Positions 33,001 through 44,086 of a stretch of DNA of 64,000 bases are shown here, piece after piece. How positions within the stretch are numbered: the stretch's first letter is position 1; the number at the start of each line of letters is the position of its first letter. A model generated the notes under the pieces. It was given only the letters and a program-made list of their open reading frames with translations, was not told where the DNA came from and did no database searches. The stretch covers positions 682,001-746,000 of the forward strand of contig JAHNUO010000013.1 in the NCBI GenBank assembly GCA_019787685.1, read 5' to 3'. This DNA comes from Chiua virens. Lineage: Eukaryota > Basidiomycota > Agaricomycetes > Boletales > Boletaceae. The translations under genes were made by a program, and so were the position numbers.

Positions 33001-35450
33001 AACAATGACTCGGACCAATCCTCCAGACTACCCTCCTGGTGGAAGGATATCCGAGGCGGCAGGGTTGCTAACTTCGACATCCGCTTGTCGATCACCAACG
33101 GCGGTATCGGAGATAACACCTTCTGTTGCTGTGCTGAATCCATCTCCGCATCCCCTCCGTGAATGGCATTATCACTGTAATAGGAAGAAATGTCTAAAAC
33201 GTCGTCGGCGGTCGCGGGGATGTCGTTCGCAGAGGGGCCCGTCGTGTTGCCACTGTTCTCGGACACGGATACTCTTTGATCCTCCTCTCGACTGTCTTGA
33301 TTACATGTGCCAGAAGGCTCGCCGAGAATCTCTTCCGTAGGAATGGGGGGGATAGGTCGGTCCGGCGGAGGTGGGGCATCCCAAACTCCCGATACCTCCT
33401 TCTCTTTCTTCGACTTTCCTTCCTTCTTGGGAGAGACATAAGCAGGAGGAGGTTCAGAGTAGGTCACTCCTTCATAGGAGTCCGAGGACGCGTTTGCGAC
33501 ATGATATATCCTCCGAGCTGGTGTTCGCGGTGGTGCCGACCCTAGCCCAGACCGTGGACTCGAGGTGGCAGTGGAGTGAGAAGGTGACGGAGAGGCAGAG
33601 TGATTGGATACGGTATAGGCACGGGGAGGAGTGGGACTGGGTAGAGAGGTTGAATGGGCGAGCGGAGATGGTGCTCGGGAGGTAGCAGGAAAAGGGACGT
33701 GTCCAGCTTCGGATTGGGCACGATGTACCTGAATCTGAGGAAAGGCGGGTGTACGTGGTGTTTGTTGATCCTAGAACAGAAGCGCAAAGTCACGATTCGA
33801 TGGCATAGGAAAAACAACCAAAGGTAATCACCTGTGGTGACTGTTGTACGCTTGAATGATGGGTCTGATGCGAAGAAACACTTGATGTGTCGAGAGGATA
33901 AGGCTCGCTCGTTCGCTCGTTCCCCGACCCTCGCTCCCCACCCTCAGCTGGATCGTCGCCATTCACAAACACATACTGTTCCGACTCCTCTTCCGTTGAA
34001 CCCTCACCTCTTGAACTGCCGGTATCTTCCTTCGCACTCGCCGAATCATTAACCAATGAACTCTTGACACCACTCACAAAAGACTTCACTAGAGAAAGAC
34101 GGCGCTCTCGGCGAAGGTGTTGGATTCGTACCTCCAATCGTGCTCTGGGGACCACCACCGATAGTAGTCGCATCAGAGTACATCGAAGGTGTTTGAATCC
34201 TGAGTCCGTCCCGACCCTTTCCTAAACTCGTAGAACGAGGGACGGGTTCCAATAGCATAGAAGATGAAGTAGACGCGGAAGTAGACGCGAGTAGACGCGG
34301 TTGGGGGTGGCACGGGTAACGCGGCGGGAGATACGGGCCGCTCGGTAGATTCAGAGGTATGTGAATTGATTTGCTTGGTATTGATGATGGCAGTTGCTGC
34401 CGCGCGCCTGCGAGTATGGATCGCTGCGATTTCATCCTCATCGAACCCTGCCTGTGCCAGGGCAGAGGACCAGGAGGGTGGAAGACCGATGTATCTGTTT
34501 GAACGCGTCAATATTGGTAGGCCAGCTACATGGAAAGTGCATGTATGCGCGTCAAGGAAGCGTTGGCACTCACCCCTCGTCAACATGTATGTTGTGCTAT
34601 CCGATGTACATAATAAGACACGACGAACAACCCGATAAGAAGATAGGCGCACCTGAAAATTCCAAGGTAATGATATTCCCTCGTCATCGTCCACCTTTCC
34701 TGATCCATCGTCGTGTTCACCAACGCTGGTACTCCTACTGACACTTCCGGCGGTGCTGGCCGTATCTGAGAGATCCTTCCTCGATCTGTTCCTCTTGGCG
34801 AGACTGGCAAGCTTGAAGACGCCTTTCTTGGGTTTCTTGGTGGTTTGGCTCATGGTGTATGTACTTGCACTAGCACCGTTCAGTAGGTACATGCCAAGGT
34901 TTGTGTTGACACCAGTGGCGTTGGGACAGGAACCGCTCGAATCTGTGCTTCCATCTACAGAAGGGCTAGTCAGGTGGTCCGTTCCACTGCGCGCAACAGA
35001 CCGAAGGGAGCCGCCAGATGCAGAGGGGACTGGAGAAGGTGCTGCGGCCCTTCCGTTGACTGCCAGACCATTGTTTGAACGTTTTCCAAAGTCGAGGGCC
35101 GCATTTGGCATGGGAGGCAGGGGAGAGGCAGGTGTAACGGGACCCGAGTACGAGGCAGGGCTGAGGGAGGGGGCAAGGGACGTGGCTGAACGGCTAAAGA
35201 AGGGTTTATTGTAGAATGCGGAGGGGGGAGGGTTCAGGGAAGGGAGTGGGGAGGAGGCATAGGTTGAATCCTTTGGAGGTAGTGGTGGCGCAGGATCTAC
35301 AAAGAGTGAGACGGGCTGTCCGGAAAGAAAATAGTTCAGGTACAGACCAAGCGGACCGGGGTTAGATCCGGACTTGAGCTTGAAGACATTGAGGGTCGAG
35401 AAACGCGATGCAGGCTTGGCACCGTTTTCGGAAGGGCTGAGGGATGGCAT
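30056..35450 (-). CDS. PAK/STE20-type protein kinase with CRIB motif
   Basis: Serine/threonine kinase expected to bind GTP-loaded Cdc42/Rac. ATG at 35450. After a Pro/Ser-rich N-terminus, three exons assemble the CRIB motif ISLPWNFQ-HNIHVDEG-YIGLPPSW, followed by ALAQAGFDEDEIAAIH. A very long Pro/Ser-rich linker follows (31.6-34.2 kb). The kinase domain begins FTNLVEIAEGESGSVFAA, with VAIKRIAL (catalytic Lys), ELILLKDLDHEHLLLLD, AHRDVRSDNLLV, DFS in place of DFG (ADFSNAIRVDRNVPMV), YWQ-APEMR, VDIWSLGATIWELAE and RPSFGELL. I see no PH domain, which argues against a standard Cla4. The linker shows single-base frame changes at a G6 run (32579-32584), at a 9-10-bp repeat (34269-34300) and at about two more places. 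The conserved domains themselves are open. The 3' end (30056) is approximate. Confidence 0.83.
34269..34300 (+). repeat. Short tandem repeat in the PAK coding region
   Basis: Three units of AGTAGACGC(G) with variable spacing (12, 10 and 10 bp). The reading frame of the linker changes here, so the array may have gained or lost a base. Confidence 0.6.
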
Positions 35451-35758
35451 TGGAGTCCTGCACGCTCGTTTCAGAACGACTGGGTGCTGGTACAAGGTGA
35501 ATACGAACCGTGGCTCTCACGAGGATAGCATGTGCCTGGAAATTGGGAGGTGAAACGAGTGCGCAAAGTCGTCCTGTCAATGAGCGATCGTATTTGGTAT
35601 CAAACAAAGCACAGCGTCGACAGCGAGCTTGTCAGCGACGCGTTCAACAAACGTTCTTGGAGGGTTCACTGGACGAAAAGGGAGCCAAGTCGAACGAGGT
35701 CGTCGAATAAGAAGTGGTAGTAGTAGTTGATTAATGATTCCCACCATGTCTGTCCATG

Positions 35759-37280
35759 TCAAGCTAACGTTAACCCTGCTTCATCTATCAAAATCTGTTC
35801 TGCTATCAACGCCAGAACCCGCTCCATCTGTTGCTCGTCTGATACTCTAAGCATCCCTGTCCAGTCCCCTCTAACCACATCCCCGCAGACGCGAACGTCC
35901 ATGCACTCCCTCCAGACATGTCGCTCCGCGGCGTCATCTCAGTCTCGCAAGTCCGCGTAGTCGGCGATCCCTTGACATTTCCCGTTCTCGGTCGCGAGTG
36001 ACTAGCGCTATGTTGAGACGCGCCACCGCCTGACGACGGCGGTAGCATCCTCTTGACAAAGTTTCGCACAACCTGTCCAAGTCGTCCTCCGGTTTGTAGT
36101 TGCGTCTGAGGATGCTCCAGCGCCCGGGAAAACCGAGGTGCACGGATAGGCGTGGTAGGACTCGCGTGCGAAACGTTGCTATACCGTGCGGAAAAGTCGT
36201 CCATATAGGAATCAGACCCCTGAGAAAGCGTTCGTGATCGCATCGACGTCGGGGTGTCGGATTTGACCGTACTGCCTTGATGTTGATTGCGTTCGAGCGC
36301 GTGGTCGTGTTCCCTCTTACTCGCCCACTGTCCGCCGGTTTGCGGTCGTATTGATAACGGGGAACGTGACGCCTGTTTCTCACTCTTGGGCGGTATTGCT
36401 TTCGCCGAACGTAACGGAGATGAGGAACGTTGCTGATTCTCGCCAACATGGAAACGCGTGTGCTTGTACGGTGTTTTGGGAGGCGTTTTAGGCAGTCGTT
36501 CATTTTGCAAACCCATCTCTACGACGGACCACTTGTCCCTGTAGATAAACAGCTGAGCAAAGGGACGACAAGTGCAATGAGTGAGTACGCACGCTCGTTC
36601 AACCCACCCTGTTTTCTTGAGCTCCATTCTAGCCAGGCGGTCGAGTCGGTCCAATGGACTGGAAGTCAACAACTTGGGCGATAAAATAAGCTGATCGTTC
36701 CAACAGTATATCTCGTGTAATACGAACGAACCATCTTGGTGACATCGTACACACCATCGTCCTACACAAGATCAGATATGTCAATCCTTGGAACGAAGAG
36801 TCTATTACCTCACGAAAAGCCCTGTCTGAAAAGCTTCTTAGTTGCTGTGGTTGACCGCGTCGGGAGGCATATGGATAAGATGTTGTATGCTCCCAGACGC
36901 CGACGTCCCCCAACTCTATTACTTCCACATCTTCATCATAGCTGGTGTCAACGAGGAATCGTTCGATCCATAGGTAGTATCTTGGAAAACACTTTCGTTG
37001 CTTGAAAGACACTGCATCATTCCGAGGATGAGCATTCAGGAACCGTACGATCCGAGTGACGTGCACGAACCGGCAGTAGTTGACGCGGCTTGGCGACGTT
37101 CACCACGAACAACAGTTCCTTGTCTGCCTTGTGCAAGGACGGATTGTCGAACGCGTCTGCTACCCTTCCGAGCATCTTGAGTGCGTCATCGGGATCCTTG
37201 CAGTTGCTTGGTGACACGAGCGCGTTCAACAGGTCCATACGGCCGGTGATGGTGGTGGAGCAAATGGTAGTGCCGAGGAT
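35759..37280 (-). CDS. Unrecognised conserved-looking multi-exon gene
   Basis: Coding-like exons in order on the minus strand: MDLLNALVSPSNCKDPDDAL and ADKELLFVVNVAKPRQ, then (after a single-base frame change near 37078) CRFVHVTRIVRFLNAHPRND, YYLWIERFLVDTSYDEDVEV and VWEHTTSYPYASRRG. After an intron come RWCVRCHQDGSFVLHEIYCW and LLTSSPLDRLDRLARMELKK, then after another intron LFIYRDKWSVVEMGLQNERL. A Ser/Pro-rich basic region follows. The end, in a second shifted frame, is DVRVCGDVVRGDWTGMLRVS...EQILIDEAGLTLA. The 5' end is not found and may reach to about 37.85 kb. I cannot name a family. The two frame changes are similar to those in neighbouring genes. Confidence 0.45.
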
Positions 37281-37869
37281 GGCCTACAAGTGTGTCTGAT
37301 GTCATTGGAGGCTGACGAGAAACGAATCGCGATGACACTAAGTTCCCAAGAATAGGAAGTCATAGAACATGTCAGCTTCCGAGAATGCATGTTTCGTCAG
37401 CCACAGGGATCTTCGACTTCAGCCAATCCGTGAGCGAGTGTTGATCTGAGACATTGCTAGCACTGACATGGTCAGAGACAGTAGAGAACGATGTTATATG
37501 GCCTTGACCGTAACACTTACGCTGATAGTCTGTTTGCCGATACCTGTGGTACCCCCGCCAGTAACAAGGTAGGCCATGACAGACAGCTCTGATATATCCG
37601 ATTGTTTGTATTTGGGAGCAGGGAAAACGTCGTCGATGAAAGCCCCACGTACCCATGTTAGATGTGACCTGGAGAGGTGATAATCAAGTCGAAAGAAGTT
37701 GGCAATTACCCACATACACCCGACGGCGAAGATGCGGCGACCTGCATCTCGCAAGCATGAATACAGGTGACACAAATCTTCCTTTTGTTTCCCCAAGAAA
37801 ATTGTAACACTTGACAAGTATCTATACGTGTAACACGCTGGTTTCCCTGCCAAGACCGACCACCAAAAG
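37281..37869. other. Unassigned; possible upstream exons
   Basis: The minus strand around 37.5-37.6 kb encodes AYLVTGGGTTGIGKQTI, which resembles a Rossmann GxxxGxG loop, and around 37.4 kb LTKHAFSEADMFYDFLFL. These may be 5' exons of the gene at 35759-37280, but splice phases could not be reconciled. Confidence 0.3.
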
Positions 37870-38645
37870 CGTCGCCCACTTAGACGTACGTGACGGTGAG
37901 GACTTCACCATCCTGCTCGATGTCCATGAGCGTGGCACCAGAAGGGGTATGTGTTTCGCCGCTAGGTCCAGTTGCAGTGGCGTCGGTGAAGGTGACAGTG
38001 CCAAAGTCGGCGAAAGGAACGAGGGAATCACCCTCCTAGAAGTCTTCAACGATCCACTCTGCGTTCTGCTCGCAAAGAGCGTAGTCGGAGGTGATATCTT
38101 GAGTCACGGTCTGGCCGTTGGTCAAGTTCTCAATAGCAGCCGCACCAGAGGTGGTAGAGTAAGCAGTGACGGTGGCCTGATAACATCACCGGCGCTGATG
38201 TCGATGCCATCGAAGTCGTAGGCGTAAGCAGGGTACAATTCGTACTAAGCTGGTCAATGAACACAAATGGTGAATGTAAATTCGGATGGAACGCCAAGTC
38301 TCTCCCTATCGTAGGAGGCCTCGCCGTTTGAGTCGACCGTAAAGTCGATACCGGCCTGGAGGATGGCGTTCTCGCAGGTGTCACCATCGATACTACCACT
38401 ATAGCCCGAAGGGGTGGGCACGGTGAAGGTACCAGTGACGGTAGTGAAGGTTCCCTGTTGGCAAAGGATTCAGCTCGGGAGTGATTACGGGTTGACGAAA
38501 TAGCACGAACATCATCCTCAGCTCAGGCAGCACCAGCCCAGTTCTCGTAACGGCGAGCAAGACGAGCGCAGAGGCGGGAGGAAGGAGTAGCCAAAGCTGC
38601 GGAGGTGAGCAAAAGGTTGGTGAGAAGGGCGAGTTTGGAAACCAT
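37870..38645 (-). pseudogene. Glutamic peptidase (family G1, eqolisin) pseudogene
   Basis: Relic of a secreted acid peptidase. ATG at 38645 begins a signal-peptide-like stretch (VSKLALLTNLLLTSAALA), then NWAG. The family landmarks follow: GTFTTVTGTFTVPTPSG, IDGDTCENAILQAGIDFTV (with the catalytic Gln), YAYDFDGIDISAGDV, AYSTTSGAAAIENLTNGQTV, NAEWIVEDF (with the catalytic Glu) and a C-terminus GEVLTVTYV. There are several lesions. Trp codons of the WYEWYP motif are changed (TAG and TTG). The intron donor before it reads GGAGAG. The codon after NAEWIVEDF is TAG. A base is missing before ATVTAYS. The segment normally reading WVG before IDGDTC is absent. These are mostly substitutions, so this is real decay. 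Confidence 0.85.
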
Positions 38646-39693
38646 ATCGGATTTGAAGAAACTCTGGATCGTCGGGTATCGAAAACCTGAGGAGAACAGG
38701 AAACATTACGCGGCCTTTATACGTACATTTGGTAGACGTCCTGAGGTTCTCATGAAGGGACAAGCATAGGTGTAACCTTTTTAGGTCCTCCACAGACATG
38801 GGTCTAAAAAATGGAATATCAATGAGAAAACAATGAAAGGTAACCAATGAAGGTGAAAAAGGGATTGTTTCCGGAAGGGGACATGACCCTAAAAGAAAAC
38901 ACCCACATGTACGCAGAAGTCTCATCTATTTTCGCAATTCTTCCGTGGGTGAAGTAGACGATAGAACAGCTGCGTGGCTAGCGAGAATACTACATGTGGT
39001 CGCTTGATCAAAAAAAGAATAGCAGTCAGCGTCGTATTCTTGGCCGGTTCAAGAATGGACTCTCAGGCCTGAGCGAATAACGAGAGGAAGACAATCTTTT
39101 CCTTGCAAACATTTGAGAAAGGGTGCACTCAACCATACTTCGCCAGTCAGTCCAACAGCGAAAATGCCCATAAACTCAACCCTGGATACCGGTGGCTTTC
39201 ACAGTACCGGATGTACGATCACTGGCACTCATTGACTGTTTGATCGTAGGTTACAAACCTTCTGATTCTAGTTAGGCAAGGCCCCGACTTCCAGCTGGTG
39301 TGACACACCTCAGTTTGTCACGCTGAAACCGGTGAATACTGTACCATTCTGTTTCCTCCTACCTCGACCATTCGGACTCATCTCAGAAACGCTTTCAATG
39401 TCACGATTGAACAGAATTTCTCGTGCACTAGATTTCCCTGATCTGGTTGTTGTTCGTTCCTCCATCGAACCACATTTTACACGAAACAGTTTTCTCCGTT
39501 CCAAAGGTTGGACGTATACGACTATCTATGCTGTCCACGTTTCGACATCAAAATACACATAATTATGAACAAGAGATGCAATTGTGTGCATGGTAGTGAT
39601 TGTGGGGGAAATTCGAATGATATGTATGTCAAGCGCCAGAGTAAATTGGCTCTTGCTTTCGTCCAACTCTAATTCCTGACAAAGTGACATATC
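38646..39693. other. Intergenic, nothing recognised
   Basis: About 1 kb between the divergently arranged G1 pseudogene and the aldo-keto reductase. No gene or repeat is supported. Confidence 0.45.
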
Positions 39694-41007
39694 ATGTCAA
39701 CTCCCAAAGTCGAGTACCGCCAACTCGGAAAATCCGGCCTCCGAGTCTCCGTCCCCATTGTAAGTTCCGCGCAAAGATTCCCTCATTCCATGCTTCCAAC
39801 GCCCGCATCGTAGCTGGGAGCAATGAGCTTTGGTTCGCCAAAGTGGAGTGTGCGTCCTCCTTACCAACCATGAGATATTATGCCCATCTTTCCCTTATTC
39901 CGAAAGCCGTGGGTTCTCGACGAGGAACCTTCCCTTGAGATCATAAAAGCCGCTTGGGACCTCGGCGTCAACACGATCGATACTGCCAACCTCTACTCCA
40001 ACGGTGAATCGGAACGCATTTTGGCAAAGTTTATCAGAAAGGTATTGATGCGCTTATTGCGTTTACCTTCTCCCCGTACCAGCACGTATCTTATCGTTCA
40101 TCAATAGTATCAAATTCCCCGTCATCAGATTGTGATCGCATCCAAATGTTATGGCCTCGTTCCCGAAGATGTCAGCGTCCGCCCGATCCTCACACCTGGT
40201 CTCAAAGATCTACCACAGTACGTCAACCAGGGCGGTCTCTCGCGTACTGCCATCTTCAACGCGGTCCAAGCCTCGCTCGCGCGCTTGGAAACCCCGTATC
40301 TTGATCTCCTCCAAATACATCGATTCGACCCTGATGTCCCAGCTGAGGAAACGATGAAAGCCCTCCATGACCTCGTGCAAACTGGCAAGGTGCGCTATAT
40401 TGGGGCGAGCTCGATGCGATGCTGGCAATTCGCGCATCTCAACGAGGTGGCCGACAAGCACGGCTGGACCAAGTTCATCAGCATGCAAAACGAGTACTCG
40501 TTGCTCTACCGCGAGGAGGTACGTCCTTTGGTTGCGTGGATTACCGTTGGGCATCTTTTGACACGAAGCAGGAACGCGAGATGCTGGCGTATTGCAATTT
40601 CAACGGGATCGGCGTCATTCCCTGGGCACCTCTTGCAGGAGGCGCCCTCGCCCGACCGATTGGTACCGAATCTGTCCGCTCCAAAGCTGATGAAGGCACC
40701 GTGTTTGAGAGTAAACTCACAGAGGCAGACAAAAACACCATCAGCCGTGTCGAGGAGCTTGCAAATAAAAAGGGTATTAAAATGGGACAGGTCGCACTCG
40801 CCTGGGTCGGTTCTAAGATCATCAGTCCTATCGTGGGCGTCAGCTCCGTTGAGCGACTGAAGGAAAGCATTGTGACCGGCATCACATTGACGGCGGACGA
40901 AGTCGCCTACCTCGAAGAACCGTACGCACGTCTTATTTACTCCTCACTGCGTCTTACGACCCCCCACCCACAGGTATGTTCCAAAGCCTGTTCGTGCTCA
41001 CCGTTGA
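39694..41007 (+). CDS. Aldo-keto reductase
   Basis: NADPH-dependent reductase of the AKR superfamily, cytosolic. ATG at 39694 ([20 protein letters not shown]). Exons give [31 protein letters not shown] (the catalytic Asp and Tyr: D of IDTA, Y of LYSNG), [11 protein letters not shown] (catalytic Lys), [20 protein letters not shown] (catalytic His), [43 protein letters not shown], and [19 protein letters not shown] (cofactor phosphate binding). The last intron (40932-40980) joins LEEP to [10 protein letters not shown] and a stop at 41007. Five short introns fit and there is no frame break. It resembles the fungal reductases often annotated as versiconal hemiacetal acetate reductases. The substrate cannot be told from sequence. 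Confidence 0.93.
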
Positions 41008-41286
41008 GAGTATCACCCGAGCTTGGACGTGGGTGTATTTTCTCCCAACCTTGTAACAACAACACTATGTGCATGTAACTACCGATCCCATCAGCGCGCG
41101 AACGAAAGAGAATCCCGAAAATATGAATGCGGGAATGGCGTCGTCAACTTAACGAACAAAAATCCATCGCAAGGACTCATTCGCCAACTCTACAAAAGAA
41201 ATCGTCTATAAATATATAAATAAAATGGCATCACGAAGGACGAGCGTAAAGCCTTTTAAGTTCGAGTTCCACCACACGGTCACCAT

Positions 41287-43331
41287 TTATTGAGGAGGTG
41301 TTGCGGTGTAGATCCCAATGCCACCCGGTCTGAAGTTCAACCCGTTCATATCGAAGTTCTGAAACACTGAAAAGTGCCGCTGAACCTGTGTCGTCGCGTT
41401 CGTTACCGTACCCAAGCCGACCTCATGCCACAGCACGTGCACCTCGAAACGGTTGAAGTTGGCGACGAGGAGCAGGTAAGCGATACCGTTGTTCCAGAGA
41501 CCAACGTCAACGCCGTTAACGTTGAAGCTCTCGTAGGTCGCTTCGGGGTCAACGAGGAACGGTTGGACGGTCTGAGCGATGACTCGGGTCAGGTTGAAAG
41601 CCGTGCCTTCGATGGTGCTCACGTTGCCTGTGGTCGTTGGGTACTGGAAGGACATCGATCCTGGAGAGACGTGAGTAGGAATTCAGGACCGAACGGTGAC
41701 ATTGCTGTTGTACCTGTTGCACCATGGCTGAAAGATGTCAAGCCCAGCGCAGCCCATTGTTCCCCACTTGGCGTCGTGTTCCAGTAGCTATTGGTCACGG
41801 AAATCAATATGGTAGATTCGACATCTGGTAAGGTCACTCACGCGCCGCTGCCAAACGCCTGAGGCGTCGTCCACACAGTCTTGGTACGATCGTAACCAAG
41901 GATGTTCAGCCTGTCCTTGTACGTCTGGATGCGGTCCTTGGTATCGTAGATAAAGCCTTGGCAGTTGTCACACCCGCAGTGACCGAAATCGGGCGTGCAT
42001 GGGGTGTGCCAGACAGGCGAGTACGTCGCGTTGATTCCGACCGGGTATGCATCCTCGAGTACGATATCCGCTCCCTCGACGTAAGGTGCAAAGTTGTAGT
42101 CCTGTTCGGTGGGTTTAACGAGCTTCACCTAGCTAAATTTATAGAATACTTCACCTGACAGTTCAATACGATCGAAATTGGGTGATAACCATCCATCTCG
42201 TATATCAGGTTATACGCATCTCTTGCAGCCGTAAGAGGATCGGAGTTCCCGTCAGGCTCATGAGCAGTTTCCCAGAGAAGCAGGTTGGGGAGTGAACTAT
42301 ACGCATTGACCACCTGGGCGACGGCAGTCAAATTCTGGTACTCCCTAAAGACAAGAGAAGTAAGCCAAAAGGTGATATTACACGCGCTGACCACAAACGC
42401 ACGATCGTAAATCATAGACAAAGTAAAGGCCGAGGTCGATGGTTCTGTTGACCACTTGTTCGAATACCGTGGCATTATCGTACGGAGGGATCGCGTGGAT
42501 CTGCTCAAGTGCCAGTGTCAGTCCAGTAAATGCATCAGAAAGAATAGATCGCACAGTATTAAAGCCGTCCACCTTGAGCTGGTCAATGAACGACACGTTC
42601 TTAGCAAGCTCTTTGTCGAACGAAACATAGAAGCCCTGAGGTATGAATGGCTGGAAATCGCCACCGCTGCCATCTGCAGGCCGCACCCATAACGCGCCAG
42701 TTCTCAAGTCGGTCTTTACTACCGAAGCATTAGTGTCTGGAAGATAAAGGAGGGTCGTGTTGGTTGAGAATGTCTGGGATGACGACGTTGCGTTTTCGAT
42801 CTGGTATGTAGCGCTGCAAGTGACATTATATTGCGTCTTTTGCGCGACCAGACAGCTGATATCAACATCAAGCTCGTATCCGGTGGTGTTCAGCGGAACG
42901 GCTTGCTGGGAAAGCACCTCATTGCCGATGCTGATTGTGATATTTAGCATACCAAGGTCGCTGCCGGTTGAGTTGGCCTCGGAGCTGGAGTTTGAGAGAG
43001 AAATTGGGGAGGCGCCTTGAATATACTGATAAACGATGGGCATATCAACGATGAAGGCGGCACTCGTAGCATCCTCCTCGAGATAAGGTCGGAATGCCGG
43101 TGCACATCGGAACACCAGGAGTGGATCCGTACTAGACGCGGGTAACTGGAATTGGCCCCCTGGTGGTACCACCGTTTGGTTAGACATGTAGTTCTTCCCG
43201 CACCTGATGAAGTGAGTCGGTCAAGCCGCCTACGTCAGACAACACAGTGTGACCTGCCATGTTTGTGCAAGAACCGGGCTGAACGAGGCTGCTGCAAGTA
43301 CAATGGGTGCAAAGCGAGCACTGTATATCAT
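41287..43331 (-). CDS. Secreted glycoside-hydrolase-like protein
   Basis: ATG at 43331 opens a signal peptide (APIVLAAASFSPVLA). An intron (43206-43248) joins TWQVTL to CGKNYMSNQTVV. The N-terminal ~230 residues have many N-glycosylation sites (NSSS, NTT, NATSS), then ALWVRPADGSGGDFQPFIPQ. A TIM-barrel-like part follows: VDGFNTVRSILSDA, LGLYFVYDLR, NLLLWETAHEPDG (a plausible acid/base Glu), ADIVLEDAYPVG, HCGCDNCQGF, LGYDRTKTVWTTPQAFG, and a C-terminal beta-rich domain ending YTATPPQ. Four introns fit GT...AG and the frame is open. The fold suggests a cell-wall glycosidase or transglycosidase of a family common in basidiomycetes. I cannot give a GH number. Confidence 0.75.
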
Positions 43332-44086
43332 CTTGGAAGTCTATGAGACTTGCTTGCACAAGAATTGGTGTTCTAGAAAAGTTGTAAGTCTTTTATATGT
43401 CCCGTTTACCCCCGACAATCTTGGCATGTTTGGGAAGAGAATTGGCAACGAAGGCGGTGACAGTCCCGCCAAGGAACCACTTATTAGCGCTTCCATCCGA
43501 GTCCGTGTTTACAGTCGACAGCACATGTAGTGCTCGGCCGCAGAGCATTCAACTAAGGATGTTGACAAGTTCCGTTTGTGCGTTAGAAATTTTGACCTGT
43601 ATGCGTGCAGTAAGGCGATGCGTCGTGGAGTACTCTGCCTAGAGCCACTGAGTGATTTCGGTTCAATATCAGACTTGCTGACAGTGACCCTACGTGACTG
43701 ACCTGCCCCTCATGCGCATATGCCAAGCCAATGCAGGGCACTGAAAGGGTCAAGTTGCGGAGTTACATAGCGATACCAACACCTTGAAAGCTCTGAAGGA
43801 ATTGAGTAGACGCGTTGAACCTGCTGAAGATAATACATACTGACTCCCTATCGGTTTGCTTTAGAGTGAACTGGAGATCATATCGGGTTGGTCCGCAGAG
43901 AGGCTGTACTTAGGTCTGGTGACTAGCCCGTCTATCACAAAGACAGGCTAGGTCACCAGACTACCAGACGAAACATAGACGTTCCGATCTGGGTCGCAGA
44001 ATAATCCATTTCTTGGTCAGTTATCGATCCGTCCTATCGTCCACATGATGACGATCCAACACAGGCGAAAGGTCCAACGTTGAAAG
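43332..44086. other. Intergenic with one hairpin
   Basis: No gene is supported between the divergent GH-like and SET-domain genes. The hairpin at 43915-43960 is listed separately. Confidence 0.5.
43915..43960. repeat. Hairpin (inverted repeat)
   Basis: Arms 43915-43933 (TCTGGTGACTAGCCCGTCT) and 43941-43960 (AGACAGGCTAGGTCACCAGA) pair with one mismatch and one bulged base around a 7-base loop. Confidence 0.75.

Noticed and set aside
37494..37853. AYLVTGGGTTGIGKQT as a short-chain dehydrogenase
   Set aside because: Only a single motif-like stretch, with one residue too many for TGxxxGxG and no YxxxK or further SDR exons nearby.
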